Shown: positions 24,207 to 34,053, numbered from the stretch's first letter. The stretch: 64,000 nt of DNA from Bacillus bingmayongensis (GCF_000299035.1 NZ_JH921519.1:246089-310088), one strand, 5' to 3'. The notes: generated by a model from the letters alone, not told the origin. Translations and numbers: made by a program.

Positions 24207-25091
24207 ATGAAAAAATTAATTGGTATAGCAACAGCAGCAGTTTTTGGTCTTGGGATTTTCACTACTTCTGCACAAGCAGAAACTGTTGTAACAACAGACG
24301 TATTAAATGTACGCGAGAACCCAACTACTGAATCACAAGTTGTAGGCAAATTATTAAATGGTCATAAATTAGATGTTACAAATACAGAAAACGGATGGTC
24401 ACAAATCAAATTAAATGATAAAGACGTATTCGTAAGCTCTGAATTTACAAAAAGCATCTACTACGTAACAGCAAACGTATTAAACGTACGTGCTGAAGCG
24501 AACACAAACTCAGAAATTCTTGGTACGCTTAAGAAAGACGATATGATTGAAACAACGAACCAAGTACAAAATGGGTGGTTACAATTCGAATATAACGGGA
24601 AAACGGCTTATGTTCATGTTCCTTTCTTAACAGGTACAGCACCTGTTATTGAAAAACAAGAAACGCCAGCTCCAGCTAAAGCTGAAGCACCGGTTAAAGC
24701 TCAAACTCAAGCGCCAGTAGCACAAGAAAAACCAGCTACTAAGCCAGCAGTAAAAGCAGCAACAACAAATGCTCCTGCAGGTGGCCGTGAGCTAACAGTT
24801 GAAGCTACAGCATATACAGCTCATCCGAGCGAAAATGGCGGCACATATGGCGGTCGTGTATTAACTGCAATGGGTCATGACCTAACAGCGAATCCAAACA
24901 TGAAAATGATCGCTGTTGACCCGAAAGTGATTCCACTAGGATCAAAAGTATGGGTAGAAGGATATGGGGAAGCAATCGCTGGTGATACTGGTGGTGCTAT
25001 TAAAGGTAACCGTATCGACGTTCTAGTTGGCTCTGACGCAGCTGCTAACAAATGGGGACGTAAATCTGTTAAAGTGAAAATTTTAAAATAA
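24207..25091 (+). CDS. Secreted SH3b/3D-domain cell wall protein (EntA/B/C-like)
   Basis: The true start is the ATG at 24207 (ATGGAGGC before it), not the upstream in-frame codons. The 294-residue protein has a signal peptide cleaved after AQA (about 24), two SH3b domains (about 26-75 and 85-140) and an Ala/Pro/Lys-rich linker (about 145-190). A C-terminal 3D domain follows (about 198-294), with the conserved Asp residues in AVDPKVIPLG, AGDTGGAIKG and RIDVLVGS. 3D domains are related to lytic transglycosylases such as MltA. B. cereus group paralogues have been called EntA, EntB and EntC enterotoxin-like proteins; a wall-remodelling role is better supported by the domains. Confidence 0.85.
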   Translation: MKKLIGIATAAVFGLGIFTTSAQAETVVTTDVLNVRENPTTESQVVGKLLNGHKLDVTNTENGWSQIKLNDKDVFVSSEFTKSIYYVTANVLNVRAEANTNSEILGTLKKDDMIETTNQVQNGWLQFEYNGKTAYVHVPFLTGTAPVIEKQETPAPAKAEAPVKAQTQAPVAQEKPATKPAVKAATTNAPAGGRELTVEATAYTAHPSENGGTYGGRVLTAMGHDLTANPNMKMIAVDPKVIPLGSKVWVEGYGEAIAGDTGGAIKGNRIDVLVGSDAAANKWGRKSVKVKILK

Positions 25092-25111
25092 TCAATTACT
25101 GCTAAAAATTC

Positions 25112-25144
25112 AGCCAGTTCTCATATATTGAGAGCTGGCTTTTA
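25112..25144 (+). terminator. Terminator of the SH3/3D gene
   Basis: A hairpin AGCCAGTTCTCA / TGAGAGCTGGCT (one G-U pair) is followed by TTTT. Confidence 0.8.
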
Positions 25145-25150
25145 TGCTTC

Positions 25151-25310
25151 TATATAAACACACCTAAAAAAACAATTTTTTAGGTGAGAGAGCATCCGCC
25201 CATGGAAAGAAGCGGCCAGGACCTTTTTTAGCCCCATACCATGTTTAAAACAAAGAAAGAAAATGAGTAGAGGTTTGCTTTTACTTTCAAAGCCGCAGCT
25301 TATATACATA
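25151..25310 (+). repeat. MITE-like repeat family 1, copy A
   Basis: Starts TATATAAACACACC and contains GTGAGAGAGCATCCGCCCAT, AGAAGCGGCC and the CTTATATACATAC end. It shares these blocks with copies B (25301-25482), C (40916-41111) and D (11771-11905, inverted). It abuts copy B directly. Confidence 0.6.
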
Positions 25311-25482
25311 CAAATTGAAAAACTGACATAAAATCTTTCTTTTTAAATGGGAGAGATTATCTAGCCATGTATAGAAACGGTCCGATCCTCTTCCTGCCCT
25401 CTACAAAGTAAAAACAAGTGCAAATCCTTTTGTTCTTCCTCGCACCAACTTATATGTTGGAAAAGCAAAATAAATATATATA
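25301..25482 (+). repeat. MITE-like repeat family 1, copy B
   Basis: Contains AAAAACTGACATAAA, GGGAGAGATTATCTAGCCAT, ATAGAAACGGTCCGATCCTC and ACTTATATGTTGG, closely matching copy C at 40916-41111. It ends AAATATATATA just before the ribosome binding site of the 90-residue protein gene, so it may carry that gene's promoter or leader. Confidence 0.65.
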
Positions 25483-25504
25483 ATGACAATAAGGAGGTGT
25501 TAAT

Positions 25505-25777
25505 ATGAACCTGAATGCAAAAATAGACTGGATTGGCACACCTAAACCCTACAACGACGGGGCCACAATTGATTTTTCACTTGAACATGATGACAATCGC
25601 TATAAATTGATTGTGCTCAAGCACGATCAATCCGTTCAATATAAATTTGTGCAATACGGAACAAAGCCAGGATCACAAAAACCATTTCCAATTGATATAC
25701 CATTTCAAGAAGAAATGCTCCCGTTAGTAGAAAGAATTCTACAAGATCCCTATGTAGAAGCTTTTCGTATTTTGTAG
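25505..25777 (+). CDS. Hypothetical protein, 90 residues
   Basis: A small soluble protein with a perfect AAGGAGGTG ribosome binding site 7 bases before the ATG. It is acidic to neutral, with beta-strand-like alternation (YKLIVLKH, VQYKFVQYG) and a C-terminal helix (EMLPLVERILQDP). There is no signal peptide, membrane helix or motif that I recognise. It is monocistronic, lying between repeat copy B and a family 2 repeat. The quality of the ribosome binding site and codon use support expression; function unknown. Confidence 0.65.
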   Translation: MNLNAKIDWIGTPKPYNDGATIDFSLEHDDNRYKLIVLKHDQSVQYKFVQYGTKPGSQKPFPIDIPFQEEMLPLVERILQDPYVEAFRIL

Positions 25778-25812
25778 AATCGCCGATATATCCATACAAG
25801 GGATCGATATAT

Positions 25813-25966
25813 CATAAAGTGAAACTTTAATCAGTGGAGGTTTTCTTCATCCCCCACTGATTATTAGCCCTCACCAATCGGGCTTCTACGGGCTGCCCAC
25901 CTCCCACCTAACTTCTTTACTTTTGCTAAATTTTGAGGTGGGGGTCTCAATGCCCACAAATAGCGA
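25813..25966 (+). repeat. Dispersed repeat family 2, long copy
   Basis: Full-length member: ATAAAGTGAAACTTTAATCA at the left, an internal hairpin-forming middle (CCCCCACTGATT, TCGGGC / GCCC), ACCTAACTTCTTTACTTTTG, and GCCCACAAATAGCG at the right. Copies at 10414 and 14239 are internal or 5' deletions of it, and 52933 is a degraded copy. Confidence 0.65.
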
Positions 25967-25970
25967 AAAA

Positions 25971-26009
25971 AAATACTACCTCTTTATATAAAAGAGATAG
26001 TATTTTTTT
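25971..26009. terminator. Bidirectional terminator before the zinc-ribbon operon end
   Basis: The hairpin AATACTACCTCTTT / AAAGAGATAGTATT has an A-run on one side and eight Ts on the other. It ends the three-gene minus-strand operon. Confidence 0.88.
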
Positions 26010-26016
26010 TCGCATT

Positions 26017-27408
26017 TTAATGTGTTGGACCAGATATTTCTTCTGATTTCAATGTATTATTTGCACCGAGTGAATGATATAATATTTTTCCATCTTCATT
26101 CACTGTAACAATATGCTCATTGCTAAAGCTTTTGAACTTCATAGATCCATCGCCATAGCGAATATTGTATTCTTCATATGTCGTTACTTTATATTTCGTA
26201 GAACTTTGGCGTTCAACGTTACGGACTTCAAATTTTAATAAATCCTCCGTAATTCCTTTTTCCTTTAAATATTGCAGATAATCGCGGTCTTCTTTATATG
26301 ATTTTCCGCTCTTATCGTAGTCATTTTCAATTAAGCTAAAGTCATTTAAAGAAATGGCACGCACGTTGTTATAAATGTGATTTCGAACGAAATCACCAAC
26401 CGCAGTATCGGATGTTTGTTTTGGGAATTTTAAATAATAAGAGCTTTGATCCCCAATTTTTACACTTTCAGATTTCACAGTTCCAAAATCTGTTTGTTTC
26501 TCTAAATATACCTCTACCGTTTCATCTGTCGGTACAGGGCCTAGTTTATAACTGCCGTAATCTAATTTCCCACGCTTTTTGCCATTTACAATGACATTAG
26601 CACTATTTTCATCAGAAGAGATTGTTACGTAGTTTCCTTCAAGTGGTAACTTCACATCCACTTTCCCTTCTTTTTCTCCAGCTAACTCAACTTCCTTTTC
26701 CGTTTCCAGTTCAGTAAGATCTGCCTTCGCCTTTGCTTTTACAACATACGTCCCAGGGAAATAAGGTCCGATTTCTTTAGAAGATTTTTCACTAGAAATA
26801 TCAGTCGTTTTTTTATCATTTACATATACTTCCGCAGTTTTTGCAGTTGTGCTGACTGTCATGAAATACGACTTAATACTGAACTTATATTTCGGATATA
26901 AGAACCACTCTTTCCCATCTTCTACAATTTGTCCGTCCACAAAGCCTTCTTTATCAACGAGCTTTGCATCAACCGTTTGCTTTTGTAAGTAAGACAATAA
27001 TTCTTTATTGTACGAAGGATTATCCTTTAAATAACGTAAATAAGATTTAATATCTTCTGTTTTAATTTTCAAACCTGGATCATCCGATTTTACAAAAGAG
27101 TCAATTGTATTTATATCTTTTTTATTGAAAGCGTCAATTAATATATTGATTTGCTTCTCTTTCGAAAATTTATATGCACCGAATTTATATGCACCAAACA
27201 GTAAAGCTGCTAATACAACGAATCCAATGAAGAGAATGATATTTTTCTTACTCTTCTTCGGATGTACTTCCTGATGATATACTTCTCTTGGTACATTAGC
27301 TTTCGAAGCAGCTACATTTTCTTCAATCACATCTACTTTACTTCCACATTCAGAACAAAAGTTTAGGTGATCTGCAACTTGTTTTTTACACGTTCCACAA
27401 AACTTCAC
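26017..27408 (-). CDS. Zinc-ribbon membrane protein of the TcaA/YvbJ family
   Basis: The 463-residue protein starts with a zinc ribbon (CGTC at 4-7 and CSEC at 18-21). A basic linker, one membrane helix (about 54-76) and a large extracytoplasmic region follow. The latter matches the TcaA/YvbJ family: an N-terminal helical segment (QINILIDAFNKKD), then PEGA-like beta modules with VYVNDKKT, VIVNGKKRG and PGTYVVKAKAK. The S. aureus homologue TcaA affects teicoplanin susceptibility. A GAYKF duplication comes from a 15-bp tandem repeat at the end of the membrane helix. It is the last gene of a zinc-ribbon operon. Its role is probably in cell envelope stress; the exact function is unknown. Confidence 0.8.
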   Translation of the reverse strand: MKFCGTCKKQVADHLNFCSECGSKVDVIEENVAASKANVPREVYHQEVHPKKSKKNIILFIGFVVLAALLFGAYKFGAYKFSKEKQINILIDAFNKKDINTIDSFVKSDDPGLKIKTEDIKSYLRYLKDNPSYNKELLSYLQKQTVDAKLVDKEGFVDGQIVEDGKEWFLYPKYKFSIKSYFMTVSTTAKTAEVYVNDKKTTDISSEKSSKEIGPYFPGTYVVKAKAKADLTELETEKEVELAGEKEGKVDVKLPLEGNYVTISSDENSANVIVNGKKRGKLDYGSYKLGPVPTDETVEVYLEKQTDFGTVKSESVKIGDQSSYYLKFPKQTSDTAVGDFVRNHIYNNVRAISLNDFSLIENDYDKSGKSYKEDRDYLQYLKEKGITEDLLKFEVRNVERQSSTKYKVTTYEEYNIRYGDGSMKFKSFSNEHIVTVNEDGKILYHSLGANNTLKSEEISGPTH

Positions 27409-27421
27409 AATGCTTCCCCCC

Positions 27422-28972
27422 CTATTTTCTTGCCAATTTCATTCCAGCGAAAGCGGCCACATATGTCAGAATAAAGCTACCGAGTATTAAATACATCCAG
27501 CTGCCCTGCATAGAGAGCATCGTTCCACTCATTCCAAACATACTTGTCAAAGTCCCTGAAATATCAATTTGAAACTTGGAAAGAATATTTACTAAGAGCA
27601 TCATAAATGTATAAGCACCACTACATACAGCGAGTGTTACATATATATTTGCTGTTTGTATTCTCGCTAATTTTTGTCCTACTCTAAACATAAAGAAAAA
27701 CGGAATAATAAGCAGTAACAATCCATAATGGAATGTACTATTTACATCTTCTATTTCTGCAAGATCTTCTGGCCCTGCTCCTTCAGCAATTGCAAGATCT
27801 TTTAACCCTGTTCCATTAAATGACATGCCGGATACGAATGAAAACTGCATCTCATTGTCTTTTCCTTTGTTACCCTTACCTGAAAAACCTTTTTCAAAAA
27901 CAGGACTTTTCACTTCTACTGGTGCAAGATGCGCCATATTCCATACTTGCGGCGTTACCTGCAGTGTTAACATTATACGCTGCGACGTTGTAGACGTGAA
28001 CTCTTTCATCGGTTTCACACTATCTTCTTTCATAAAGAGGGCTGTTACACATAAAATAACAGCTGTTAGCAAAAAGCCCTTTACCATTGCTACTGCTCCG
28101 TAATAAAGTGATGCTCCATATGGAAGTAGCTCACGGAATGCTTCGGCCATATTGTTTTGGCTTGTATGAGCAATCATTCCCAATAAACTAAAAATCGTTC
28201 CACATATAAACCCGCTCACTAAACTTTTAAAGGAAGAAAATCCAACTAATACTGTTACAGTATCCATTCCTGGAATAGAGATTGATTTAGATGCAATGAA
28301 GCTAATAATAAATAAAAATAGACCATAAATAATACCCACTGTAGCTGCCATTGTCACCTGTTCACCAATTGTATTGGCAACACGTTGCTTTCCAATCCAT
28401 ATACCTGTTCCGCCTAAAATAATAAATGGAATTAATAATAATAGTAGAAATGGAGTATGCCAATATAAAGAAAGGATCATTCCATCTGCATCCTCAGCTG
28501 AAACCCCAAGTAAATGGTAGTTTAATAGTGTGGCTGTTGCTCCATTATAAAAACCTGATAGCATATCTAATTCACGCGCAAACTTATGAAGAAATTCTTC
28601 CGTCATTGCTGCAAATACTAAGCTTCCAATCCATCCCGCAAGTAACATAAGAACACTCGCAATAGCTCCGCCAATTACACCGGTTCTTAAGCCGTTTTTA
28701 TGTAATCCTAATTCTACTTTAGGACCTTTTTCCATGCTAGGTAACTTTACGATCTGTTCTTTTTTCTTCACGGTAAATAAAGAATGACCGCACTTTTGAC
28801 AGTACAGGTTTTGCTGGGCATTTTCACCACCACAACCGCGGCAATATTTCGAGTTATCTTGTTCGAGGATTACGCTGTCTGTAGCCACTATTGCCATACT
28901 TCCTTCGTTAGGACAGTAGTTCGCTTCTTCTCCATGTTGATTCCCACACATGCGACAATACATCTTACTCAC
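27422..28972 (-). CDS. Polytopic membrane protein with two zinc ribbons
   Basis: The 516-residue protein carries two N-terminal zinc ribbons (CRMC/C and CRGC/CQKC, residues 5-60) and then about seven membrane helices (first at about 95-120, last at the C-terminus). A large non-membrane loop lies at about 325-410. No transporter or enzyme motif is visible. It overlaps the upstream 163-residue zinc-ribbon gene by 4 bases and is followed 13 bases later by the TcaA-like gene. The three therefore form one operon and probably one membrane complex. Function unknown. Confidence 0.65.
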   Translation of the reverse strand: MSKMYCRMCGNQHGEEANYCPNEGSMAIVATDSVILEQDNSKYCRGCGGENAQQNLYCQKCGHSLFTVKKKEQIVKLPSMEKGPKVELGLHKNGLRTGVIGGAIASVLMLLAGWIGSLVFAAMTEEFLHKFARELDMLSGFYNGATATLLNYHLLGVSAEDADGMILSLYWHTPFLLLLLIPFIILGGTGIWIGKQRVANTIGEQVTMAATVGIIYGLFLFIISFIASKSISIPGMDTVTVLVGFSSFKSLVSGFICGTIFSLLGMIAHTSQNNMAEAFRELLPYGASLYYGAVAMVKGFLLTAVILCVTALFMKEDSVKPMKEFTSTTSQRIMLTLQVTPQVWNMAHLAPVEVKSPVFEKGFSGKGNKGKDNEMQFSFVSGMSFNGTGLKDLAIAEGAGPEDLAEIEDVNSTFHYGLLLLIIPFFFMFRVGQKLARIQTANIYVTLAVCSGAYTFMMLLVNILSKFQIDISGTLTSMFGMSGTMLSMQGSWMYLILGSFILTYVAAFAGMKLARK

Positions 28973-29460
28973 TCCCCACCTTGCTTAATGCCACAAACCG
29001 GACAAAAGATGGAGTCTTTTGCAATGCGCTCATTACATGATACACATGCAATCTTTTCCTCGCTAGTCTCTACTGCTAGCATTGGATTTGGTTTCCCGCA
29101 TGACCCGCAAAACTTATCACTGATTGATAGAGAGCCACCACATTCACATGTCACTTTCTCTCCCTGTTGCTTTTGCAGTTCAACAATTCGCTTTCGTGCC
29201 TGATAAATGGCAACATCAAATGCTTGAATTGGAGCAACTAATTGCTTTAATGATTCTTCCTTTACTCCAGTATCTCGAAGTTGAACATACACCTTTTGCC
29301 CAAGATCTAATAAAACTTCTGTCTTTTTATGGAGCTGCACTTGTATTTCCTTCTTCAGTTGTGCAATCTCTTGTGCAACTTGCAGCTTCATCTTTCCCTG
29401 TTCAATTCCTTCTTGCAGCTTATTCATACCGCTACCCAGTTTCGTCTGCAAATCTGACAA
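28969..29460 (-). CDS. Coiled-coil protein with C-terminal zinc ribbons
   Basis: The 163-residue cytoplasmic protein has a long N-terminal coiled coil (about 1-100). Two short zinc ribbons follow at the C-terminus (CECGG/CGSCG and CVSCN/CPVCG). GGAGGAGATTAG precedes the start. It is the first gene of the zinc-ribbon operon, so it could act as a soluble partner or scaffold for the two membrane proteins. I know of no assigned function for this architecture. Confidence 0.65.
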   Translation of the reverse strand: MSDLQTKLGSGMNKLQEGIEQGKMKLQVAQEIAQLKKEIQVQLHKKTEVLLDLGQKVYVQLRDTGVKEESLKQLVAPIQAFDVAIYQARKRIVELQKQQGEKVTCECGGSLSISDKFCGSCGKPNPMLAVETSEEKIACVSCNERIAKDSIFCPVCGIKQGGE

Positions 29461-29614
29461 ATCTAATCTCCTCCTAAATAAAAAAACATATATTTAACCA
29501 AATATATCTTACCATATTTTTCTATTTTTTGGATAAGCAAATTCATTTTTTCTGTTTTCACAGCTTTTTGTTTATAATGGTAGAGGAAATAAATCTTTTG
29601 TACGGAGGAAAATT

Positions 29615-31234
29615 ATGCTGCAACATTCAATTACGAAAGATGAAATTATGATGATCGCGAATGAATTTGTTCAAGGACTCGATCCGCAGCAAGCCGCCGA
29701 TCAAGAACACGTTGCTACTGCTCGTCACTTGTATCGTAGCGGCCTTGTCTACAACGTTGATTTTGATGGCTATACGTTATCAGGTACCGTAGATGCTGAA
29801 GGAAACGTGTATAGCGTTCATATTCCGATTCGTAATATCGCAGAAAGCTATTGTGATTGCTTTGCGCCAACGCAATGTGAGCACATGCTCGCTGTTTTAC
29901 TATCCGCCGCTTCTAGCTTCGGACAAGTGGGAGAAGTATTAACATTATTTAAAAATAAAACGAAACCATCACTCCCTCCGATTCGAACAGCAAGACAAGT
30001 ATTACAATCGTCTGCGTTTGAAGAAACGGACTTTAAAAGTTGGCATGCATATTTTGAATCTGAATATGACGCATTTAAAAAAGAACAAGCACGGCTCTCA
30101 TATAGACAAATGTATTTTCTTATGAGTATCTTTACAGACTTTTATATGAAATTAGAACGCAAAGCACCGCGCGTCGTTGCCATACATGAATTGTTCAAAT
30201 TACATGGCGCACTTTTTAGCTTTCAAAAGTTATTAGAAGAAATCACGGACTTTGAGACAAACAAAACGTACTCCTATCACCAACCAATTAACGTTGTCCG
30301 TCTATTTGTCGATAAAGTTGAATCACTTGTACGTGACTTGAAATCAGAATCGATCCCGGATGAATGTGAACCGATTTTGAAAGAAACAGTTCGCCAAGTA
30401 CATGGTATTTTCTTCTCTACCGATTCCTATATGCAGGAGAGGTTCTTTATTTACCGCCATATATGGGGAGAATTACTAGCAGAAGAATCTTGGATACAAG
30501 AAGAAGAAAAACGAATTGATGCGAAGATGAATCCAATCTCGAAAGCACTTGCCTCTTCTCACCTATTCTTCTTAAAACAAGAAGATAATGCTGCTATGGA
30601 CTTGCTCGAAACACAACCGGCGCAAGTTGTCGGCCTTTATTTCGACTGGCTCGAAGAATTACTGAGCACAATGCAATGGGAACGCGCCAAAAATTGGCTG
30701 TCTTTCACCTATAAACAAGTGAAGAAAACAATGAATGATCAGGCCAATCCCCTTTTTGTAAAAGATATCGTTCGTTTGTTTGTCATGATGTATGAAACAT
30801 ATGCAACGCACACAAATGAACAAGCAGGTCTTGAGATGATTTTGCAAGAACTATTGCCATACAGCTTCACAAACTACGAGCAATATGTACTAGCAAAAAA
30901 ACAATATCATGCATGGACAGAACTTCATCTCTTATATGGATTTGAAGCAATTGAATTGCTAAAAGAGCCACTGAAAGAAATCGAAAAAGAAGCACCAGAA
31001 GCAGCTCTTCCGCTCTATCATTTCGCAGCAGTGCAAGCAATTGAAGAACGGAATCGTAAGTCATACCGCCGTGCAGTCCGCTACTTAAAGAAATTGCGTA
31101 TGCTCTATAAACGGCTCAAGCGAACAGATGAATGGCACATTTTCATTGTCCAAATCGCTAACTTACATTCACGCCTAAGAGCACTGCAGGAAGAACTGCG
31201 GAAAGGAAAGTTAATCGATGATCACACAAACTGA
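29615..31234 (+). CDS. ywqB: SWIM zinc-finger protein (YwqB-like)
   Basis: The 539-residue protein has an N-terminal SWIM zinc finger with the CxCx(n)CxH pattern (SYCDCFAP...QCEHMLAV at about 88-106). The rest is a long, mostly helical region with no other motif. SWIM domains bind DNA or proteins and often accompany SNF2 helicases. The following SNF2 gene overlaps its 3' end by 17 bases with its own GAAAGGAAAG site, as in the B. subtilis ywqB-ywqA pair. TACGGAGGAAAATT precedes the start. A joint role in DNA transactions is inferred from this coupling. Confidence 0.8.
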   Translation: MLQHSITKDEIMMIANEFVQGLDPQQAADQEHVATARHLYRSGLVYNVDFDGYTLSGTVDAEGNVYSVHIPIRNIAESYCDCFAPTQCEHMLAVLLSAASSFGQVGEVLTLFKNKTKPSLPPIRTARQVLQSSAFEETDFKSWHAYFESEYDAFKKEQARLSYRQMYFLMSIFTDFYMKLERKAPRVVAIHELFKLHGALFSFQKLLEEITDFETNKTYSYHQPINVVRLFVDKVESLVRDLKSESIPDECEPILKETVRQVHGIFFSTDSYMQERFFIYRHIWGELLAEESWIQEEEKRIDAKMNPISKALASSHLFFLKQEDNAAMDLLETQPAQVVGLYFDWLEELLSTMQWERAKNWLSFTYKQVKKTMNDQANPLFVKDIVRLFVMMYETYATHTNEQAGLEMILQELLPYSFTNYEQYVLAKKQYHAWTELHLLYGFEAIELLKEPLKEIEKEAPEAALPLYHFAAVQAIEERNRKSYRRAVRYLKKLRMLYKRLKRTDEWHIFIVQIANLHSRLRALQEELRKGKLIDDHTN

Positions 31235-33974
31235 AGTAACAATTCGGCTCCAGCACGTAAGTCAAGGTTGGTTCCTTTGGGGAGAAGATGAAACCGGCAA
31301 TCCTTTACCTGCAATAAATTGGAAGCAAAATGCCTTCACATGGCACACGACGTCCTTCTTTGGTACCTTTTTAAAAGAAGCTACACATGAAGGACGAAGC
31401 GGCTTCATGTTAACAAACGTTCAAGCGTTTGAGTATATTGCAAAAAAACCAATGAACTCCTTTGCTGGATTGCAAATAAACGGCCCTGTGACTGCGCTTA
31501 TGCCAAACGCAAAAGAGCTGTGGGATCACTTTGCGACTGGAAACTTTGTACCCGATATCAAACGTTGGAGTGATTATCCATCATGGAAAGCCATCGATGT
31601 TTCAATCCAAGATGAAACGCTTGCATCACTTTTCTCCCATGCGATTAATGAAACGATTCGGCAAGACGCTCGTTCTAGCGATGGCTGGGAAAATGCCAAA
31701 CGATTATATGAACACTACGACTTTACGAAAAGACAATTAGAAACAGCACTTCATGAAGAAGATTGGTTCAGAAAGATTGGTTACATTGAAGACGATCTTC
31801 CGTTTACAATCGGACTTCGCCTCCAAGAACCACAAGATGATTTTGAACTGTGGAAGCTTGAAACGATCATCACTACAAAACGCGGAGCACATCGGATATA
31901 TGTATATGACGGCATCGATTCACTACCAAAAAGATGGCATAGCTATGAAGAGCGTATTAAAGAAACGCAGGAAGGATTCGGCAAGCTAGTCCCATGGCTT
32001 CAGGAAGATGGACACTTTCGAGCTGAGCTCTATGAAACAGAAGCATGGAACTTCTTAACGGAAGCGAGTAACGAATTATTAGCAGCCGGCGTTGATATTT
32101 TACTACCGTCTTGGTGGCAAAATTTAAAAGCAACGAAACCGAAATTACGTGTTCAATTGAAGCAAAGTACGAATCAAACGCAGTCCTTCTTCGGCATGAA
32201 CACTCTCGTCGATTTCGACTGGCGCGTTTCTACAGATGGTATTGATCTATCAGAAAGTGAATTTTTTGACCTAGTCGAACAAAATAAACGACTCTTCAAT
32301 TTAAATGGGCAATGGATGAGACTCGACCCTGCCTTTATTGAAGAAGTGAAAAAACTAATGAAACGCGCTGATAAATATGGTCTTGAAATGAAGGATGTCT
32401 TGCAGCAGCACTTATCAAGCTCTGCCGAAGCAGAGCTTGTAGAAGAAGACAATCCATTTACAGATATTGAAATTGAGCTAGATGGCTATTACGAAGAGCT
32501 CTTCCAAAAGCTACTCCATATCGGAGACATTCCAAAAGTTCCAATACCATCATCCTTGCAAGCCACACTTCGCCCGTACCAAAAGCACGGTGTAGAGTGG
32601 CTCTTATACTTACGAGAACTCGGATTTGGAGCGTTGCTAGCGGATGATATGGGTCTTGGAAAAAGCATCCAAACCATTACTTACTTATTATATGTGAAAG
32701 AAAATCGCCTCCAAACAGGTCCGGCGCTAATCGTAGCACCAACGTCTGTTCTTGGAAATTGGCAGAAAGAATTTGAACGCTTTGTGCCGAATTTACAGGT
32801 TCAATTACATTATGGAAGCAACCGTTCAAAAGGCGATTCATTTAAGGACTTTCTTCAAGGTACAGATGTTGTATTAACTTCTTATGCTTTAGCACAACTT
32901 GATGAAGAAGAGTTAAACGCGCAGTGCTGGGATGCGATCATTCTGGATGAGGCTCAGAATATTAAGAACCCGCAAACGAAACAATCTAGAGCGGTTCGTA
33001 ATTTACGAGCAAATCACAAAATCGCTTTAACTGGTACGCCAATGGAAAACCGTTTAGCAGAGTTATGGTCTATTTTTGACTTCTTAAATCACGGATATCT
33101 TGGTAGCCTAGGACAGTTTCAGCGCCGCTTCGTAACACCGATTGAAAAAGATCGTGATGAAGCGAAAATTCAGCAAGTACAAAGATTCATCTCACCGTTC
33201 TTACTGCGCCGGACAAAGCAAGATCAAACAGTCGCATTAAACTTACCGGAAAAACAAGAACAGAAAGCATACTGTCCGCTAACAGGTGAGCAAGCATCAC
33301 TATATGAACAGCTCGTACAAGATACGCTGCAAAACGTTGAAGGCTTAACAGGCATTGAAAGACGCGGCTTTATTTTAATGATGCTCAGTAAGCTAAAGCA
33401 AATTTGTAATCATCCTGCTCTTTACTTAAAAGAAGAGGTGCCAAAAGATATTGTGCAGCGTTCCATGAAGACCCAAACATTAATGGATCTCATTGAAAAT
33501 ATAAAAGATCAAAATGAAAGCTGCTTAATTTTTACGCAATATATCGGGATGGGCAATATGTTACAGAAAATATTAGAGGAGAAATTCGGTCAGCGTGTTC
33601 TCTTCCTAAACGGTAGTGTACCAAAAACAGAACGTGATAAGATGATCGAACAGTTCCAAAATGGAACATATGACATCTTCATCCTATCCTTAAAGGCTGG
33701 CGGCACAGGTCTAAATTTAACTGCCGCAAACCATGTCATTCACTATGATCGCTGGTGGAATCCAGCTGTAGAAAATCAAGCAACAGATCGCGCTTATCGC
33801 ATCGGTCAAAAGCGATTTGTACACGTTCATAAACTCATTACAACAGGTACACTTGAAGAAAAAATCGATGAAATGCTAGAGCGGAAACAATCGCTAAGTA
33901 GCGCCATTATCACAAGTGACAGCTGGATGACCGAACTATCAACAGACGAATTGAAAGAACTACTCGGTGTATAA
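31218..33974 (+). CDS. ywqA: SNF2-family helicase/translocase (YwqA-like)
   Basis: The 918-residue protein has an N-terminal ~430-residue SNF2-associated region and a complete SNF2 ATPase. Motif I is LLADDMGLGKSIQT (about 475-488), motif II is ILDEAQNIKNP (about 575-585), motif III is ALTGTPMENRL, motif V is SLKAGGTGLNL and motif VI is QATDRAYRIGQ. It should translocate along double-stranded DNA. It matches the B. subtilis YwqA type (long N-terminus, RapA/HepA-like). It is translationally coupled to the SWIM protein, suggesting that the two form a complex for repair, remodelling or defence against foreign DNA; the exact role is not established. Confidence 0.9.
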   Translation: MITQTEVTIRLQHVSQGWFLWGEDETGNPLPAINWKQNAFTWHTTSFFGTFLKEATHEGRSGFMLTNVQAFEYIAKKPMNSFAGLQINGPVTALMPNAKELWDHFATGNFVPDIKRWSDYPSWKAIDVSIQDETLASLFSHAINETIRQDARSSDGWENAKRLYEHYDFTKRQLETALHEEDWFRKIGYIEDDLPFTIGLRLQEPQDDFELWKLETIITTKRGAHRIYVYDGIDSLPKRWHSYEERIKETQEGFGKLVPWLQEDGHFRAELYETEAWNFLTEASNELLAAGVDILLPSWWQNLKATKPKLRVQLKQSTNQTQSFFGMNTLVDFDWRVSTDGIDLSESEFFDLVEQNKRLFNLNGQWMRLDPAFIEEVKKLMKRADKYGLEMKDVLQQHLSSSAEAELVEEDNPFTDIEIELDGYYEELFQKLLHIGDIPKVPIPSSLQATLRPYQKHGVEWLLYLRELGFGALLADDMGLGKSIQTITYLLYVKENRLQTGPALIVAPTSVLGNWQKEFERFVPNLQVQLHYGSNRSKGDSFKDFLQGTDVVLTSYALAQLDEEELNAQCWDAIILDEAQNIKNPQTKQSRAVRNLRANHKIALTGTPMENRLAELWSIFDFLNHGYLGSLGQFQRRFVTPIEKDRDEAKIQQVQRFISPFLLRRTKQDQTVALNLPEKQEQKAYCPLTGEQASLYEQLVQDTLQNVEGLTGIERRGFILMMLSKLKQICNHPALYLKEEVPKDIVQRSMKTQTLMDLIENIKDQNESCLIFTQYIGMGNMLQKILEEKFGQRVLFLNGSVPKTERDKMIEQFQNGTYDIFILSLKAGGTGLNLTAANHVIHYDRWWNPAVENQATDRAYRIGQKRFVHVHKLITTGTLEEKIDEMLERKQSLSSAIITSDSWMTELSTDELKELLGV

Positions 33975-34053
33975 CACCACGTCGTATATTGTCGGACGGT
34001 CGATACATTTTGGAAACCGCCGATACACGCGACAAGATACGATCAGTATATGA

